64,000 nucleotides of DNA from Legionella_A sp963772805. GTDB lineage: Bacteria; Pseudomonadota; Gammaproteobacteria; Legionellales; Legionellaceae. The stretch lies in assembly GCA_963772805.1 (NCBI GenBank), contig CAVYYU010000003.1, positions 372,001 to 436,000 of the forward strand. Reading direction: 5' to 3'. Below, in pieces: positions 26,396 through 34,550 of this stretch (position 1 is its first letter; each line of letters begins with the position of its first letter). Both the position numbers and the translations under genes were made by a program. The notes under the pieces were generated by a model, which had not been told where the DNA came from, did not search any database, and saw only the letters and a program-made list of their open reading frames with translations.

Positions 26396-27631
26396 TTACA
26401 GTTTCTTATCCACCAATTGATTTTTTAGACGTATGTAATCCGGCAAACCGTTTACGTAAGGTGGATAGGCTTCACCTTGAATCAGGGGAGTTAAATAACG
26501 TCGACAAGCCTCGGTGACATGCATGCCGTTTGCGGCGATGAATTCTGCAGGCATTGCCTTTTCTTGATTGGCGACATCTGCCAGCGGCACATGGCTGATT
26601 GACCAGCGATAGGGTGAATCTTGTTCACGGACAATGATGGGCATAATGGCGTTATGACCATCCAGCGCTAGTTTCACGGCAGCTTTGCCTAATGCATAGG
26701 CTTGCTCCACATCGACAGTCGATGCAATATGGCGAGCCGCACGTTGCAGGTAGTCGGCAACTGCCCAATGGTACTTTAGATTTAATTCAGCTTTTATTAA
26801 TTGCGCAATGACGGGTGCAACACCACCTAACTGGGCATGCCCAAATGCATCACGTAAACCGGCATCACTTAAGAACTGGCCTTGCTCATTGCGGATCCCT
26901 TCTGACACAACGATGACGCAATAACCGTACGTTTTTACGCATTCATCTACACGTTGTAAAAATGAGGCTTGTTGAAAAGGAACTTCTGGAAACAGAATAA
27001 TATGGGGTGGTTCATTTTCTTGCTGACCCGCTAATGCACTGGCTGCAGCAATCCAGCCGGCATGCCTGCCCATGACTTCGAGAATGAATACTTTAGTGGA
27101 GGAGGCAGCCATCGAGGCCACATCAAACCCTGCTTCAAGGGTGGAAATTGCTACGTATTTGGCTACTGAGCCAAAGCCTGGGCAGGTGTCGGTAAATGGG
27201 AGGTCGTTATCCACTGTTTTGGGAATGCCGATACAGGTCACAGGATAACCCATAGCGGTACTCATCTTGGCAATTTTGTTGGCAGTATCTTGTGAGTCAC
27301 CGCCACCATTGTAGAAAAAATAGCCAATATTATGCGCTTTAAATACGTCGAGTAGACGGGTGAATTCATCACCATTGTCTTTTAATTTGTAGCGGCAAGA
27401 GCCAAAGGCGCCTGATGGTGTGTGCATGAGCTTGGCAATCGCATCATCACTTTCCAGGGATGTATCAATTAGATTTTCATGCAGTGCACCAAGAATGCCA
27501 TCTTTAGCAGCGTATACTTTATCGATTTGGTTTGGATGCAATCGCGCGGTTTGGATAACGCCGCAAGCAGAGGCATTGATCACAGCCGTAACCCCACCGG
27601 ACTGGGCGTATATTGCATTTTTTACAGACAT
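26396..27631 (-). CDS. pfp: Pyrophosphate-type 6-phosphofructokinase
   Basis: Catalyses fructose-6-phosphate to fructose-1,6-bisphosphate. The 411-residue product has NGGGDSQDTANK and GIPKTVDND. In the PFK family an Asp at the position of E. coli Gly104 and a Lys at that of Gly124 mark pyrophosphate rather than ATP as donor, and both are present. VMGRHAGWIA and the C-terminal YPPYVNGLPDYI are as expected. A PPi enzyme makes the step reversible. The start has a GGAGAAAT site. Confidence 0.9.
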   Translation of the reverse strand: MSVKNAIYAQSGGVTAVINASACGVIQTARLHPNQIDKVYAAKDGILGALHENLIDTSLESDDAIAKLMHTPSGAFGSCRYKLKDNGDEFTRLLDVFKAHNIGYFFYNGGGDSQDTANKIAKMSTAMGYPVTCIGIPKTVDNDLPFTDTCPGFGSVAKYVAISTLEAGFDVASMAASSTKVFILEVMGRHAGWIAAASALAGQQENEPPHIILFPEVPFQQASFLQRVDECVKTYGYCVIVVSEGIRNEQGQFLSDAGLRDAFGHAQLGGVAPVIAQLIKAELNLKYHWAVADYLQRAARHIASTVDVEQAYALGKAAVKLALDGHNAIMPIIVREQDSPYRWSISHVPLADVANQEKAMPAEFIAANGMHVTEACRRYLTPLIQGEAYPPYVNGLPDYIRLKNQLVDKKL

Positions 27632-27706
27632 AATTTCTCCGTGTTTAAGTGTTTATATTTTTAATTTTGTGTTCGGGTTTATGGGGGCAAGTGGTGATGA
27701 ATGAAT

Positions 27707-27859
27707 AAATCCCCCCTAGCCCCCCTTTACAAAGGGGGGGACTAAAACCCATACCTTTCTGAAAACGCGTGTTGTACTAGCATTCTCCTCTTTACCCTCC
27801 AAAAACATCAACGGAGCCGGTATTCCCCCCCCTTTGTAAAGGGGGGCTAGGGGGGATTT
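27707..27859. repeat. MITE-like element with perfect 34-bp inverted repeats
   Basis: The arms 27707-27740 and 27826-27859 are exact complements (AAATCCCCCCTAGCCCCCC... and its reverse). Each arm also contains an internal CCCCCCTTTACAAAGGGGGG palindrome. The right arm abuts the stop codon of the DUF559 gene. Confidence 0.8.
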
Positions 27860-28209
27860 TACAGCGCTGCAAAAATTACCTCGATCACCTCATCAATACA
27901 CTGCAAAACCTGCAAATTATCAAAACGTAAAATTCTCAATCCCAATTTTTCTAAACAAGCATCACGCTCTCGATCCCGCTGCAGATACTCTTCTTCAAAA
28001 TGTTGTCCCCCATCTACCTCAATAACTAATTTTGCTGCATGCGCATAAAAATCAACAATATAATTCGCGATAGGCCGTTGACGGTAAAATTGAATATTAT
28101 TCACTTGTTTCCGGCGAATACGTGACCACAATAACGCCTCAGCATCTGTTTGATTACTGCGAAGCGTTCTCGCATAGGGTTTTAGTTGGTTGTTGTAGTG
28201 TATTGTCAT
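27859..28209 (-). CDS. DUF559 (Vsr-like fold) putative endonuclease
   Basis: A 116-residue protein with the DUF559 pattern: ARTLRSNQTDAEALLWSRIR at the N-terminus, then FYRQRPIANYIVDFYAHAAKLVIEVDGGQH and LGLRILRF. The DFYA...VIEVDGGQH stretch contains the expected Asp and Glu of a PD-(D/E)xK-like site. No substrate is known for the family. It lies between a C-rich inverted-repeat element and the hybrid kinase gene, 11 bases from the latter. Confidence 0.88.
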   Translation of the reverse strand: MTIHYNNQLKPYARTLRSNQTDAEALLWSRIRRKQVNNIQFYRQRPIANYIVDFYAHAAKLVIEVDGGQHFEEEYLQRDRERDACLEKLGLRILRFDNLQVLQCIDEVIEVIFAAL

Positions 28210-28220
28210 AATATTACTGA

Positions 28221-30959
28221 CTACGCAGGCATTGGCACACGATATGAGTTTTCATATTCGTAGATAACGGCGTCAATGCTTTGAATTAATTGGGCGAATG
28301 TAGCTTGCAGTTCGTCAGTGTGGGTTGCGCTTTTGGCCTGAATTTCCAATTGCACAACATGGGTTTGCAGTTGTGGTACACCACAAAAGCAGCAGGCTCC
28401 ATGCAATTTATGCGCGGCTTGCTCTATGCCTTTAAAATTATCGTCGTGCATTAACTGCAGAAACTCATCGCGGTTGGTTTCTAATTCCTCAACAAAACGT
28501 GCGAGAAACTCCACGGCCAGGGCTTGATTGCCAGATACCTTCTGTACACACAGCGGCCAGTTGATTGCGGTGGTCCTGGTTTGGCCAATGAGCTGTAGAA
28601 GATGACGAATCAACAATTCCTCTTCAAAGGGTTTTTGCAAACAAAGATCAATGCCAGCTGCTTGCAAACGATCGCTATTAACATCACTGCTATTGGCGCT
28701 AATGAGAATAATAGGTGTGCTCTTGTTAAGAAGTGATTTATGACGGATCAGGTACGCTGCATCCAGGCCATTTAGCCTCGGCATTTGTATGTCCAGTAAA
28801 ATCGCATGAAAGCGCTTATTGTTGCATGCGGCTACGGCTTGCTCGCCATCCTCTACAGTTTGAATACTAGCATTTTCGCCCAGCAATGAATTAAGTAACA
28901 TGCGGTTGACCGGATTGTCTTCAGCAACCAACAAATTGGTTTGTGCCTGGCGTAATTGGGCGCGCAGAGTATCGAGTTTTTCATTGTTTGATTCAGTCAG
29001 TGTAGATTGATTAAGCACCGATTCAACAGTGTCATATAATTTTTGAATATTAGGTGGCTTGAACAAAAATCCGTCGGCACCTAGCGCTTGGTAGTCTGGA
29101 ATAAGCCATTTTGAAAGCAGTACGCACGGGACGGTTTTTTTGAGTAAAGTTTGTGCTACCTGGTGTTCACAACCTTGATTTACGTTTATAAACGCCAGGT
29201 GACAATCGTGATACCGGCTGAATGCTTCTTCAAGCTGATTGAAGGCATTAATACGAATGCACGTAATCCCCCAATGCTCCAAACCGTTACAAATAGCATC
29301 CAAATGCAGAGGGTTGTCATCGAAGCAGATAACTTTCAGGTTGGAAAAGCGATGGGTTTGGTGTTTTTCGATTTCGTAGGAGGCAAGCTTTGCTAACTTT
29401 AGGTGTACCGAAAAGGTTGAGCCTTTGTGAATTTCGCTACTCAATGAAATACGGCCGTTCATGTGTTCAGCTAACTTTTTACAAATCACCAAGCCCAGAC
29501 CTGAACCGCCAAAACGTCGGGTTATCGTGGTGTCTGCCTGATGAAAGGCATTGAATAAGGTCGTTTGATCTTCCACCGCAATACCTAAACCCGTATCCGT
29601 TATTGACAGGCATAGGCTGTAGTCTTTATCCGACTCTTGTTCAACTGTGGTTTCAATAAGCACATAACCGTGATCAGTAAATTTTGTGGCGTTGCTAACT
29701 AAATTACTGATAATTTGCTTAAGCCGCAGTGGGTCGCCGAGTACGGTTTTCGGAACATTGACTGCGGTAGAGGGGATAAGCTCAATTCCTTTTTTGTGCG
29801 CATTCGGTGCGATTAATGCTAATACGTCATCAATACATGCACGAATGTCGAGAGGAATGCAATCAAGGTGTAATTTTCCGGCATCCATTTTTGAGTAATC
29901 GAGAATATCATTAATGATGGTTAGTAAATCATGTGCTGAGGATTTGATTGTTTTTACATAGTCCAATTGTAGTGGGTCAAGTTTGCTTTCCAATAACACA
30001 TTGGTAAAGCCAATGACGCCACTCATTGGGGTGCGAATTTCATGGCTCATGTTAGCAATGAATTCAGATTTTAGGCGGCTCTTTTCTTCGGCCTTTTTCT
30101 TTTCCAGAGAAAGCTCGATATTTTTTTCTTCCAATAGCTCGAGATTTTTTTGCAAGTCCGACGTTGCTACTTCGATATATTGATTTAAATCCGTTGTTGT
30201 ACTTGAGTATTGTTTTTGTAAATGCGCGCATCCCTCTTCAATAACTCCAAGCTCACCTGGGCTTGAAACTGAGATCTGGGTTTCAAATTCATTACGCAGG
30301 ATTTGCCTCATACTTTGTTGCAAACGGGCAATGGGTTGATAAATACGTTTCGATAGAAAATAGTGTACGGAAAGACTAATCAATAAACCCAGCAGGGTAA
30401 TAAAGATAGTCACAATATACATTTGATAACGCATGATAAGTGTGGATTGCGTATCAAGATCAATCGATAACCAACCTAGAATATCATCCGATTGCAGGGT
30501 AATAGGATTGGTGGAGGCCTGGAAAGGAAGGAATGAAAACAAATTATATTTGGGAACTGTAATCGGGGCGACAAAATTAATGGTTAAAGGGCTGGTTTGT
30601 TTACTTTCTATATAGTCGCCAGTGAACTCAATTGGCGTAAATGAATTATGCAGTGAGTGTTTGCCACCACGGTATGCGAGTAATTGTCCTTTTTCGTTAT
30701 AAAAAGCCAACGCTTGAATTTCAGGGTTGATGGTTGAGGCATCGATTAGTCCCTGTAACGTTCGGCTGTCACCGCGCAAGAGCGCAAGTTGTGCTGCAGG
30801 CAGCAGTTGACGTATGTATGCTTCACCCATGTGTGATAAATGTTGTTTTGAGTCTCTGCTGAATTGCCCATTGTAGAACACGGCAAAAAGCAAGGCGACC
30901 AGCAGTACTGGAATTAAGGTGGCAATTCTAAGTTGGTATTTGATGCCAATGCCTTTCAT
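28221..30959 (-). CDS. Hybrid sensor histidine kinase, BarA/GacS/LetS type
   Basis: A 912-residue inner-membrane kinase with membrane segments at about 12-28 and 183-203 around a periplasmic sensor, then HAMP (about 205-257), a coiled coil, HisKA with the phospho-His in NMSHEIRTPMSG, HATPase with GSGLGLVICKKL, a first receiver domain, a second receiver with AEDNPVNR and LLDIQMPR, and a C-terminal HPt domain with AHKLHGACCF. This is the BarA/GacS/LetS plan, which in Legionella drives the switch to transmission through LetA and CsrA. The first receiver lacks the expected Asp (AFINVNQ), so it is probably a pseudo-receiver. No letA is adjacent. Confidence 0.92.
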   Translation of the reverse strand: MKGIGIKYQLRIATLIPVLLVALLFAVFYNGQFSRDSKQHLSHMGEAYIRQLLPAAQLALLRGDSRTLQGLIDASTINPEIQALAFYNEKGQLLAYRGGKHSLHNSFTPIEFTGDYIESKQTSPLTINFVAPITVPKYNLFSFLPFQASTNPITLQSDDILGWLSIDLDTQSTLIMRYQMYIVTIFITLLGLLISLSVHYFLSKRIYQPIARLQQSMRQILRNEFETQISVSSPGELGVIEEGCAHLQKQYSSTTTDLNQYIEVATSDLQKNLELLEEKNIELSLEKKKAEEKSRLKSEFIANMSHEIRTPMSGVIGFTNVLLESKLDPLQLDYVKTIKSSAHDLLTIINDILDYSKMDAGKLHLDCIPLDIRACIDDVLALIAPNAHKKGIELIPSTAVNVPKTVLGDPLRLKQIISNLVSNATKFTDHGYVLIETTVEQESDKDYSLCLSITDTGLGIAVEDQTTLFNAFHQADTTITRRFGGSGLGLVICKKLAEHMNGRISLSSEIHKGSTFSVHLKLAKLASYEIEKHQTHRFSNLKVICFDDNPLHLDAICNGLEHWGITCIRINAFNQLEEAFSRYHDCHLAFINVNQGCEHQVAQTLLKKTVPCVLLSKWLIPDYQALGADGFLFKPPNIQKLYDTVESVLNQSTLTESNNEKLDTLRAQLRQAQTNLLVAEDNPVNRMLLNSLLGENASIQTVEDGEQAVAACNNKRFHAILLDIQMPRLNGLDAAYLIRHKSLLNKSTPIILISANSSDVNSDRLQAAGIDLCLQKPFEEELLIRHLLQLIGQTRTTAINWPLCVQKVSGNQALAVEFLARFVEELETNRDEFLQLMHDDNFKGIEQAAHKLHGACCFCGVPQLQTHVVQLEIQAKSATHTDELQATFAQLIQSIDAVIYEYENSYRVPMPA

Positions 30960-31065
30960 GCCAACTCCATGACGCGTAGGGAAATTGCGCTGTGATTAAT
31001 TATGTTCAACAGACTCTAAAATCCTTCTGTGATTATCTGCTCAAGCTCTTTGGCTTCTGTCGACT

Positions 31066-31094
31066 TTGCGTAGCTGGCAAAGTCGGCTATTATA
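31066..31094 (+). promoter_or_regulatory. Sigma-70 promoter of gltX with embedded palindrome
   Basis: TTGCGT (31066-31071) and TATTAT (31089-31094) are separated by 17 bases, 36 bases before the gltX ATG. The palindrome GACTTTGC-N7-GCAAAGTC (31062-31084) overlaps the -35 box and spacer and could be an operator. Confidence 0.5.
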
Positions 31095-31129
31095 CCGCGA
31101 TTATTTCCAAGCTTACAACGGAGCTCTAA

Positions 31130-32548
31130 ATGACAGTCAGAACCCGATTTGCCCCTAGTCCTACGGGGTTTTTGCACGTTGGCGGCGTGCGTACGGCTTT
31201 GTTTTCCTGGTTATACGCAAGACATCACCAGGGTGAGTTTATCTTGCGTATTGAGGATACTGACCGGGAACGTTCCACGCAAGAATCCGTGCAGGCTATT
31301 CTCGATGGTATGCGTTGGCTTGGTCTTAATTATGATCAGGAAGTCTATTATCAAACTGAACGTTACCCACGTTATTTGCAAGTTGTGCAGCAATTTTTGG
31401 ATGAAGAGAAAGCCTATCGCTGTTACTGCAGCAAAGAGCGTTTAGAGACTTTACGGGATGGGCAGCTCGCTGCTAAAGAAAAGCCCCGTTACGATGGCCA
31501 TTGCCGTGATAAAAATTTTCCCGCAAATGATGCGCCACACGTAATTCGTTTTAGAAACCCGCAGACGGGTGTGGTGTCGTTTTCAGATCAAGTGTATGGC
31601 GATATTCATGTTGAAAATAGCGAACTTGACGATCTGATTATACTCCGTACAGATGGTAATCCCACCTATAATTTTGCCGTGGTGGTAGATGATTGGGATA
31701 TGGAAATTACCCATGTAATTCGCGGTGATGATCACATTAATAACACACCTCGACAAATCAATATCTTTAATGCATTGAATGCACCAGTACCGGTGTTCGC
31801 GCATTTGCCGATGATTCTCGGTGACGACGGTAAGCGCTTGTCCAAGCGTCATGGAGCGGTGAGCGTCTTGCAATTTAAAGAGCAGGGTTTTCTGCCCCAT
31901 GCCTTGTTAAATTATTTAGTGCGCTTAGGCTGGTCAGCGGGAGACCAAGAAATTTTTAGCCTCGATGAAATGATTGCTCGTTTTGAATTAAAAAACGTTA
32001 GCCGCGGGGTATCCAGCTTTAATTATGACAAGTTGTATTGGTTGAATCAGCACTATCAAAAATCGGATTCACCAGAAAGTGTAGCAGCCGCGCTCAGTTG
32101 GCATTTTGAACAAAATGAAGTTGATGTAACGCAGGGACCAGCACTTGTTGATTTGGTCGCAGTGCAAGCAGAGCGTTGCAGAACTTTGGCAGAGATGTGT
32201 GAAAAAAGCCTTTGTTTTTATCAGGATGGCATTGAATACGACAGTGAGGCGGTAAAAAAACACTTGCGACCGGTTGTTTTGGAACCCTTTGCAGCTCTTT
32301 ATCAGCGTTTGCAACAGCTTACTCAATGGACGCCAGATGCTTTGCAAGGCTGTATCAATGATGTCAGTGCGGAGTTTGATATTAACATGGGTAAAATAGC
32401 TCAGCCTTTACGCGTGGCGGTGACAGGTAGCGGCATGTCTCCCGCTATCGATATGACACTGACCTTGCTGGGTAAATCGCGGGTGTTGAGCCGTATGGAA
32501 CATGCCCTGCAATTGATCCGTGAACGCCAGGAAGCGGCGGGGCAATAA
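31130..32548 (+). CDS. gltX: Glutamyl-tRNA synthetase
   Basis: Charges tRNA-Glu. The 472-residue class I enzyme has PSPTGFLHVGGVRTALF (HIGH-type motif), RIEDTDRERS, VIRGDDHINNTPRQ and the KMSKS-type loop KRLSKRHG. The C-terminal anticodon-binding domain ends in LSRMEHALQLIRE. GGAGCTC is the ribosome site. It is monocistronic by context, preceded by a plausible sigma-70 promoter. Confidence 0.96.
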   Translation: MTVRTRFAPSPTGFLHVGGVRTALFSWLYARHHQGEFILRIEDTDRERSTQESVQAILDGMRWLGLNYDQEVYYQTERYPRYLQVVQQFLDEEKAYRCYCSKERLETLRDGQLAAKEKPRYDGHCRDKNFPANDAPHVIRFRNPQTGVVSFSDQVYGDIHVENSELDDLIILRTDGNPTYNFAVVVDDWDMEITHVIRGDDHINNTPRQINIFNALNAPVPVFAHLPMILGDDGKRLSKRHGAVSVLQFKEQGFLPHALLNYLVRLGWSAGDQEIFSLDEMIARFELKNVSRGVSSFNYDKLYWLNQHYQKSDSPESVAAALSWHFEQNEVDVTQGPALVDLVAVQAERCRTLAEMCEKSLCFYQDGIEYDSEAVKKHLRPVVLEPFAALYQRLQQLTQWTPDALQGCINDVSAEFDINMGKIAQPLRVAVTGSGMSPAIDMTLTLLGKSRVLSRMEHALQLIRERQEAAGQ

Positions 32549-32637
32549 CTACCCCGCTTGTTGGCCAGTGTTGTTATTAAACTTTTTTTCAGACTGGCCG
32601 ATATACTTACATAGGTAACACTAACCGGTGTAAGATT

Positions 32638-32907
32638 ATGAAAGAAAAACATATTGCCTATAAAATTACTCGAGAGAACTCAGGGTTGGTATGTACTCAT
32701 TCTGAGTTTGAAGAAGACAAAATGGTTGATTTATTAAAAGAAATAAAACAGCTCCATTCTAAAGGCATATACTGGATTTTCAAACAACTGGAAGGTAAGC
32801 CGCAAGAAGCATTGTGTATTATCGATTGTAGCCATAACCGAATCTATTATCATTATTCGGGCGATGTGGAAAACATAGATGACGCGATAAAAAAATTAAG
32901 TAGGTAA
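32638..32907 (+). CDS. Small uncharacterised protein (89 residues)
   Basis: Family not recognised. A hydrophilic protein without signal peptide or membrane segment; it looks like a compact alpha/beta fold with the strands YWIFKQL and ALCIIDCSHNRIYYHY. Codon use resembles the neighbours and the ATG is preceded by GGTGTAAG. It stands alone between gltX and a secreted protein gene, so a real gene is likely but its role is open. Confidence 0.6.
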   Translation: MKEKHIAYKITRENSGLVCTHSEFEEDKMVDLLKEIKQLHSKGIYWIFKQLEGKPQEALCIIDCSHNRIYYHYSGDVENIDDAIKKLSR

Positions 32908-33004
32908 AAGAGGGGAGGCAGTCTAGCGGTATTGTAATAGGTAATAGACGGTGTGATGGTCTATCATTTTATAAGCATGCATTTAATTTAAAGGAATAAA
33001 TATC

Positions 33005-33526
33005 ATGTCAAAACAAGCGGAAATAAAAAAAATAATTGGCCTAGGAATCATGCTATTACCAATGATTTCTATTGCAGCAACTGATAATGCTTCAGCGCCC
33101 GCCACAACACCCGCGGCAGCATCAACGACAGCACCCACCAACACACCCAACGAAATGTCGAAGGATGAGTGGTTATCAAAAATAAAAATGGTTGTTTCTG
33201 AACCGATATGCAAAGGGTTCATGGATGATGCATCGATCTCCGCGCGCTTGAAAGAGCAAGATATTAATTATGAAAAATGCGTGGGACTGATTCCAGCCAT
33301 TGCTGATTCATGTCAAAAGAAATTTTATGACAGTTTGCCTGCGATGATGAACCAAGAAAGTGCTTCAACTTGGGGACGAAAAATAGGTGAATGTATCGGT
33401 GGTGATTTCGCCGTCAGTTATTTATATCCGAAGGCGGATTCTACAGCGACCCCTGCAACAGCTCCTGTGACTGCTCCTGCAACAGCTCCTGAGTCAGCCG
33501 CACCAGCAACAACACCTGCCCAATAG
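33005..33526 (+). CDS. Secreted protein with Ala/Pro/Thr-rich ends
   Basis: A 173-residue product starting at ATG 33005 with AAAGGAA upstream. The N-terminus is a signal peptide (KKIIGLGIMLLPMISIAATD, cleavage likely after IAA). An Ala/Thr/Pro-rich linker follows (about 27-50), then a compact domain with four Cys (PICKGF, YEKCVGL, DSCQKK, GECIGG) that could form two disulfides, and an Ala/Pro/Thr tail. I do not recognise the domain; a periplasmic or exported role is inferred. Confidence 0.75.
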   Translation: MSKQAEIKKIIGLGIMLLPMISIAATDNASAPATTPAAASTTAPTNTPNEMSKDEWLSKIKMVVSEPICKGFMDDASISARLKEQDINYEKCVGLIPAIADSCQKKFYDSLPAMMNQESASTWGRKIGECIGGDFAVSYLYPKADSTATPATAPVTAPATAPESAAPATTPAQ

Positions 33527-33568
33527 TACTTCGAGGGGGTCATGAACCCCCCTGTATTATTACTTTCT

Positions 33569-33596
33569 ACATGTCGCGGTTTGTCCACGCGACATG
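33569..33596. terminator. Strong hairpin between convergent genes
   Basis: ACATGTCGCG and CGCGACATGT flank a 8-base loop, followed by TTAATTTTG. A second G5T/AC5 hairpin lies just upstream (33534-33551). Together they probably separate the secreted-protein transcript from the convergent 33615 gene. Confidence 0.6.
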
Positions 33597-33614
33597 TTAA
33601 TTTTGTCAGGCCCT

Positions 33615-33941
33615 CTAACTATAAGCACAGCGATAAAAGGCATTCAGTGCCCCTGGGTAAGTATTTACCCATTGAAACTGGTGCAGTGGTGTGTGTTGAG
33701 CTTTGAATTTATCACCACAATAAAGATGGCAGGGCGTTTTGCTAATGATACATCCAATATATTTGTATCGGGTAAACTTGGTCAGTAGTCCCGCTGTGAC
33801 ATCATTAGGACACCGTTTTTCATAACAAATATAAAAACTATCTGCTTTAGGTTCATCAACGGGAGACAATGGACCTGATTGTGCAAAATTAGACGTTAAA
33901 ATGAGTGCACAGAGGATCACGGAGTGTTTTAAATAGTCCAT
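33615..33941 (-). CDS. Small secreted cysteine-rich protein
   Basis: A 108-residue product with a clear signal peptide (YLKHSVILCALILTSNFAQSG, cleavage likely after AQS). The mature part has six Cys (YICYEKRC, GCIISKTPCHLYC, YRCAYS), suggesting disulfides and a periplasmic or extracellular fate. Family not recognised. It is convergent with the previous gene and has its own strand context, so I treat it as real despite a weak ribosome site. Confidence 0.6.
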   Translation of the reverse strand: MDYLKHSVILCALILTSNFAQSGPLSPVDEPKADSFYICYEKRCPNDVTAGLLTKFTRYKYIGCIISKTPCHLYCGDKFKAQHTPLHQFQWVNTYPGALNAFYRCAYS

Positions 33942-34060
33942 AAGTTTTCATTTTATTGTTGGTGTATATATAGTTAATAACACGATATTTTTATTTGTTC
34001 AATTGCGATGAGAGAAGCAGGCTGTTTCTAGATCAAAGTAAAGAATTAAGGAGCAATATT

Positions 34061-34372
34061 ATGTTGGTGACCTTTAGTTGTGATGCGCATGAGAATATAA
34101 CCATGTTTGGTGATGTGGCAGTGCGCTTGTTAAAAATAATGGGGCATAGTGGCACCGTGCCCAGCGCACTGTTGGCTGAGGATATTCCAGAAGCCCTTGC
34201 TCGTTTGCAGCAGGAAATGGCAGTAGAAAATATAAAGTCGGGTCAAAGAGCACAGAGTGCATTTGATGAAGATGAGGATGAAATAAGCTTGCCAAATCGC
34301 GCATTGCCCTTAATTGAATTGTTAGAAGATGCTGTGAAAAATAAATGTAATGTGATGTGGCAAAACAAGTAA
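34061..34372 (+). CDS. DUF1840 family protein
   Basis: A 103-residue cytosolic protein starting at ATG 34061, with AAGGAG seven bases upstream. The pattern MLVTFSCDAHENITMFGDVAVRLLKIMG, then a short PSALLAEDIPEALARL segment and a C-terminal helix RALPLIELLEDAVK matches DUF1840, a small widespread proteobacterial family without known function. A repeat follows immediately. Confidence 0.85.
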   Translation: MLVTFSCDAHENITMFGDVAVRLLKIMGHSGTVPSALLAEDIPEALARLQQEMAVENIKSGQRAQSAFDEDEDEISLPNRALPLIELLEDAVKNKCNVMWQNK

Positions 34373-34375
34373 TGT

Positions 34376-34454
34376 TGTAGGTTGGTGCTGAGCGTTAGCG
34401 AAGCCCAACAATCGTGGCACGGGATACTCCCTTGTTGGGCTTCGCCAACCTACG
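34376..34454. repeat. Second copy of the REP/MITE hairpin
   Basis: It matches the inner hairpin at 9249-9341 over its whole length (TGTAGGTTGG, AGCGAAGCCCAACA, ATCGTGGCAC), but its right arm lacks about 13 bases. The outer GTACTGTT arms of the first copy are absent; an unrelated GTACCG / CGGTAC pair lies just to the right. Confidence 0.7.
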
Positions 34455-34550
34455 GTATTATAGTACCGGCTCACATGGAAACGGTACTAGTAGGGTATTT
34501 TAAGCATTGTGATAAGATACCAGCAATTTTAGCCAGAATTTAAGTTCACC

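Noticed and set aside
27707..27859. Possible terminator after pfp
   Set aside because: The inverted repeats are long, C-rich and paired at both ends of a 153-base block, which fits a repeat element better than a terminator.
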